Assembly (NCBI GenBank): GCA_028691715.1
Contig: JAQUYR010000060.1
Location: 1 to 7,392 of the forward strand
Direction of reading: 5' to 3'
Length of the DNA: 7,392 nt
From: Bacilli bacterium
Lineage (GTDB): Bacteria > Bacillota_I > Bacilli_A > ML615J-28 > CAG-698
Shown: in pieces, positions 6,566 to 7,392 of the stretch
How positions within the stretch are numbered: the first letter of the stretch is position 1
Layout: the number at the start of each line of letters is the position of its first letter
Position numbers and translations under genes: made by a program
The notes under the pieces: generated by a model
The model's database searches: none
Told to the model about the DNA's origin: nothing
Seen by the model: only the letters and a program-made list of their open reading frames with translations

Positions 6566-7187
6566 TTTTTTTCACCCCCAATAGTGAATTATACTTATAT
6601 ATTGTTCTTTCTGTACGAGCATGTTCAGCCCTAATTATAGCCATAATCTTGTCAGCAGCATTCTTAACTTCATCATTCACGACGATGTAATCGTATTGAT
6701 AAGCAAGTCCCAACTCTTTTTTAGCTTTTTCAATTCTTTCTTTAATATGTTCAGTGTCTTCAGTGCCCCTTGATCTTAAACGGGTTTCTAAAGCCTCATA
6801 TGATGGTGGAGCAATAAAAATGAAGACGGCATCACCGACTCTTTCGCGAACCTGCATTGCTCCATTTACTTCAATTTCCAAGACAACTTCTTTGCCAGCC
6901 TTTAATTGCTCATCAACTTTTTCTAAAGGAGTGCCATAGTAATTCCCAACAAACTCAGCATACTCCAACATTTTGTTCTCTTTGATCTTCTTCTCGAATT
7001 CCTCTTTAGTGACAAACCAATATTCTCGGCCGTTGATTTCATCTGACCGGGGTTTTCTTGTAGTCATAGAAACAGAATAGACTAGATCGTGTCCTTCCAT
7101 TTCGAATAAGGCACTTCTAATTGTCCCCTTGCCCACTCCAGATGGTCCAGATATCACCACCAATAAACCTTTGTCATCAAGTTTCAT
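6552..7187 (-). CDS. gmk: Guanylate kinase
   Basis: Phosphorylates GMP (and dGMP) to GDP using ATP, an essential step of nucleotide metabolism in the cytosol. The P-loop is GPSGVGKGT (residues 14-22). The GMP-binding region includes SMTTRKPRSDEINGREYWFV (40-59) and YGTP (84-87), followed by EIEVNGAMQV (104-113), the lid arginines in RLRSRGTE (136-143) and DYIVVND (166-172). At 211 residues it is full length. The ATG at 7187 is preceded by GAGGT with a 6-base spacer. It is the first gene of a two-gene operon with rpoZ, whose start lies inside or just after its end. Confidence 0.97.
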   Translation of the reverse strand: MKLDDKGLLVVISGPSGVGKGTIRSALFEMEGHDLVYSVSMTTRKPRSDEINGREYWFVTKEEFEKKIKENKMLEYAEFVGNYYGTPLEKVDEQLKAGKEVVLEIEVNGAMQVRERVGDAVFIFIAPPSYEALETRLRSRGTEDTEHIKERIEKAKKELGLAYQYDYIVVNDEVKNAADKIMAIIRAEHARTERTIYKYNSLLGVKKNEKF

Positions 7188-7213
7188 ACGAATACCTCAT
7201 TTATATTAAATAT

Positions 7214-7242
7214 ATTATACACCAAATATTGTAAAAAGGAAA
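7214..7242 (-). promoter_or_regulatory. Promoter of gmk-rpoZ
   Basis: A consensus TATAAT on the minus strand (7219-7214) lies about 27 bases before the gmk ATG. With a 17-base spacer the -35 is TTTCCT (7242-7237), matching TTGACA at only three positions. The predicted leader is about 20 bases. The -35 region falls inside the hairpin at 7231-7253. Confidence 0.6.
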
Positions 7243-7253
7243 GCCTTTTTTAC
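7231..7253. repeat. Terminator-like inverted repeat in the divergent gmk/rqcH intergenic region
   Basis: AAAAAGG (7233-7239) and CCTTTTT (7244-7250) form a perfect 7-base arm pair around AAAG, extended by GT/AC with one bulged T. It looks like a small terminator, but no gene from either side is read into it. It overlaps the gmk -35 region and lies just before the plus-strand TTGACA at 7257. Confidence 0.5.
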
Positions 7254-7285
7254 TAATTGACAAAAATTTCAAATCTGAATAACGT

Positions 7286-7304
7286 TTTCAAATTCTTTTT
7301 GAAA
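7286..7304. repeat. Inverted repeat at the rqcH promoter -35
   Basis: TTTCAAA (7286-7292) and TTTGAAA (7298-7304) form a 7-base inverted repeat around five bases. The right arm covers most of the -35 hexamer of the rqcH promoter. A third copy, TTTCAAA, lies at 7267-7273, 19 bases upstream of the left arm. It could be an operator or may simply reflect AT-rich sequence. Confidence 0.35.
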
Positions 7305-7327
7305 TTATTCTATTTTTGTGTTAGAAT
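7299..7327 (+). promoter_or_regulatory. Promoter of the rqcH/NFACT gene
   Basis: TTGAAA (7299-7304) and TAGAAT (7322-7327) are spaced by exactly 17 bases, with TGT just before the -10 giving an extended -10 element. Both hexamers match consensus at five of six positions. Transcription would start near 7334, leaving a leader of roughly ten bases that begins around the GAGGTG ribosome-binding site (7334-7339). Confidence 0.7.
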
Positions 7328-7344
7328 ATTAATGAGGTGTTTTT

Positions 7345-7392
7345 ATGAACATTGATGGTGTTTTTTTACATTATTTAATCGAAGAGCTTAAA
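7345..7392 (+). CDS. rqcH: NFACT/RqcH-family protein, first 16 codons (3' end outside window)
   Basis: Only MNIDGVFLHYLIEELK is visible, but it matches the N-terminus of NFACT proteins (RqcH/Rqc2, formerly called fibronectin-binding protein FbpA), which typically begin with FDGxxxxxLxxEL. RqcH binds stalled 50S subunits carrying peptidyl-tRNA and adds C-terminal Ala tails for degradation. The ATG is preceded by GAGGTG with a 5-base spacer and by a strong promoter. Context supports the call: in Bacillus subtilis the rqcH homologue lies a few genes from gmk and rpoZ, on the same strand, whereas here it is divergent and immediately adjacent. The identification rests on 16 residues plus synteny. 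Confidence 0.72.
   Translation, partial: MNIDGVFLHYLIEELK

Noticed and set aside
6754..6939. Plus-strand open frame of 61 codons
   Set aside because: Antisense shadow of gmk, with no ribosome-binding site or family match.
7257..7285. TTGACA (7257-7262) as the main rqcH -35
   Set aside because: The hexamer is perfect, but the 17-base spacing lands on TAACGT, a weak -10; the TTGAAA/TGTTAGAAT promoter downstream is better. It may be a secondary promoter.
1..7392. Mycoplasma-type genetic code (TGA read as Trp)
   Set aside because: TGA ends fmt and rpoZ at sensible family C-termini, and all Trp codons inside the genes are TGG.

Overview
This AT-rich window uses the standard code: TGA is the stop codon of fmt and rpoZ, and Trp is TGG throughout. 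It carries the core gmk, rpoZ, priA and fmt genes together with an rqcH/NFACT start, a neighbourhood known from Bacillota such as Bacillus subtilis. The organism is most likely a low-GC member of the Bacilli or a mollicute-related lineage that has kept fmt and the RNA polymerase omega subunit. No finer placement can be made from the sequence alone.

Layout, left to right. A plus-strand gene of unknown function enters from the left edge and ends at 345. It converges on a minus-strand DUF1848 gene, and a shared bidirectional terminator separates them. DUF1848 has its own extended -10 promoter. Upstream of it lies a tight minus-strand operon read as priA, fmt, pgpA-like, DUF2804. It starts from a promoter near 6258-6286 and ends at a perfect-palindrome terminator at 1307-1332. 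Upstream of that is a second operon, gmk-rpoZ, with its own promoter and terminator. At the right edge, the first 16 codons of a divergent plus-strand rqcH/NFACT gene are visible behind a strong promoter.

The genes are mainly information processing (replication restart, initiator tRNA formylation, RNA polymerase omega, ribosome quality control), plus GMP phosphorylation and a phospholipid phosphatase. The main surprise is the PriA homologue. It is full length, has both zinc-binding cysteine sets and recognisable N- and C-terminal DNA-binding regions, but nearly every ATPase/helicase motif is destroyed. The Walker A glycines and Thr are gone, DEEH reads DEED, motif III is altered, and QxxGRxGR is deleted. 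It therefore looks like a pseudohelicase kept under selection as a structural primosome factor. Compared with the B. subtilis order gmk-rpoZ-coaBC-priA-def-fmt-rsmB, coaBC, def and rsmB are missing here, and a PgpA-type phosphatase and a DUF2804 protein follow fmt instead.

No tRNA, rRNA, CRISPR array, transposon or gene-free stretch over 300 bases was seen.
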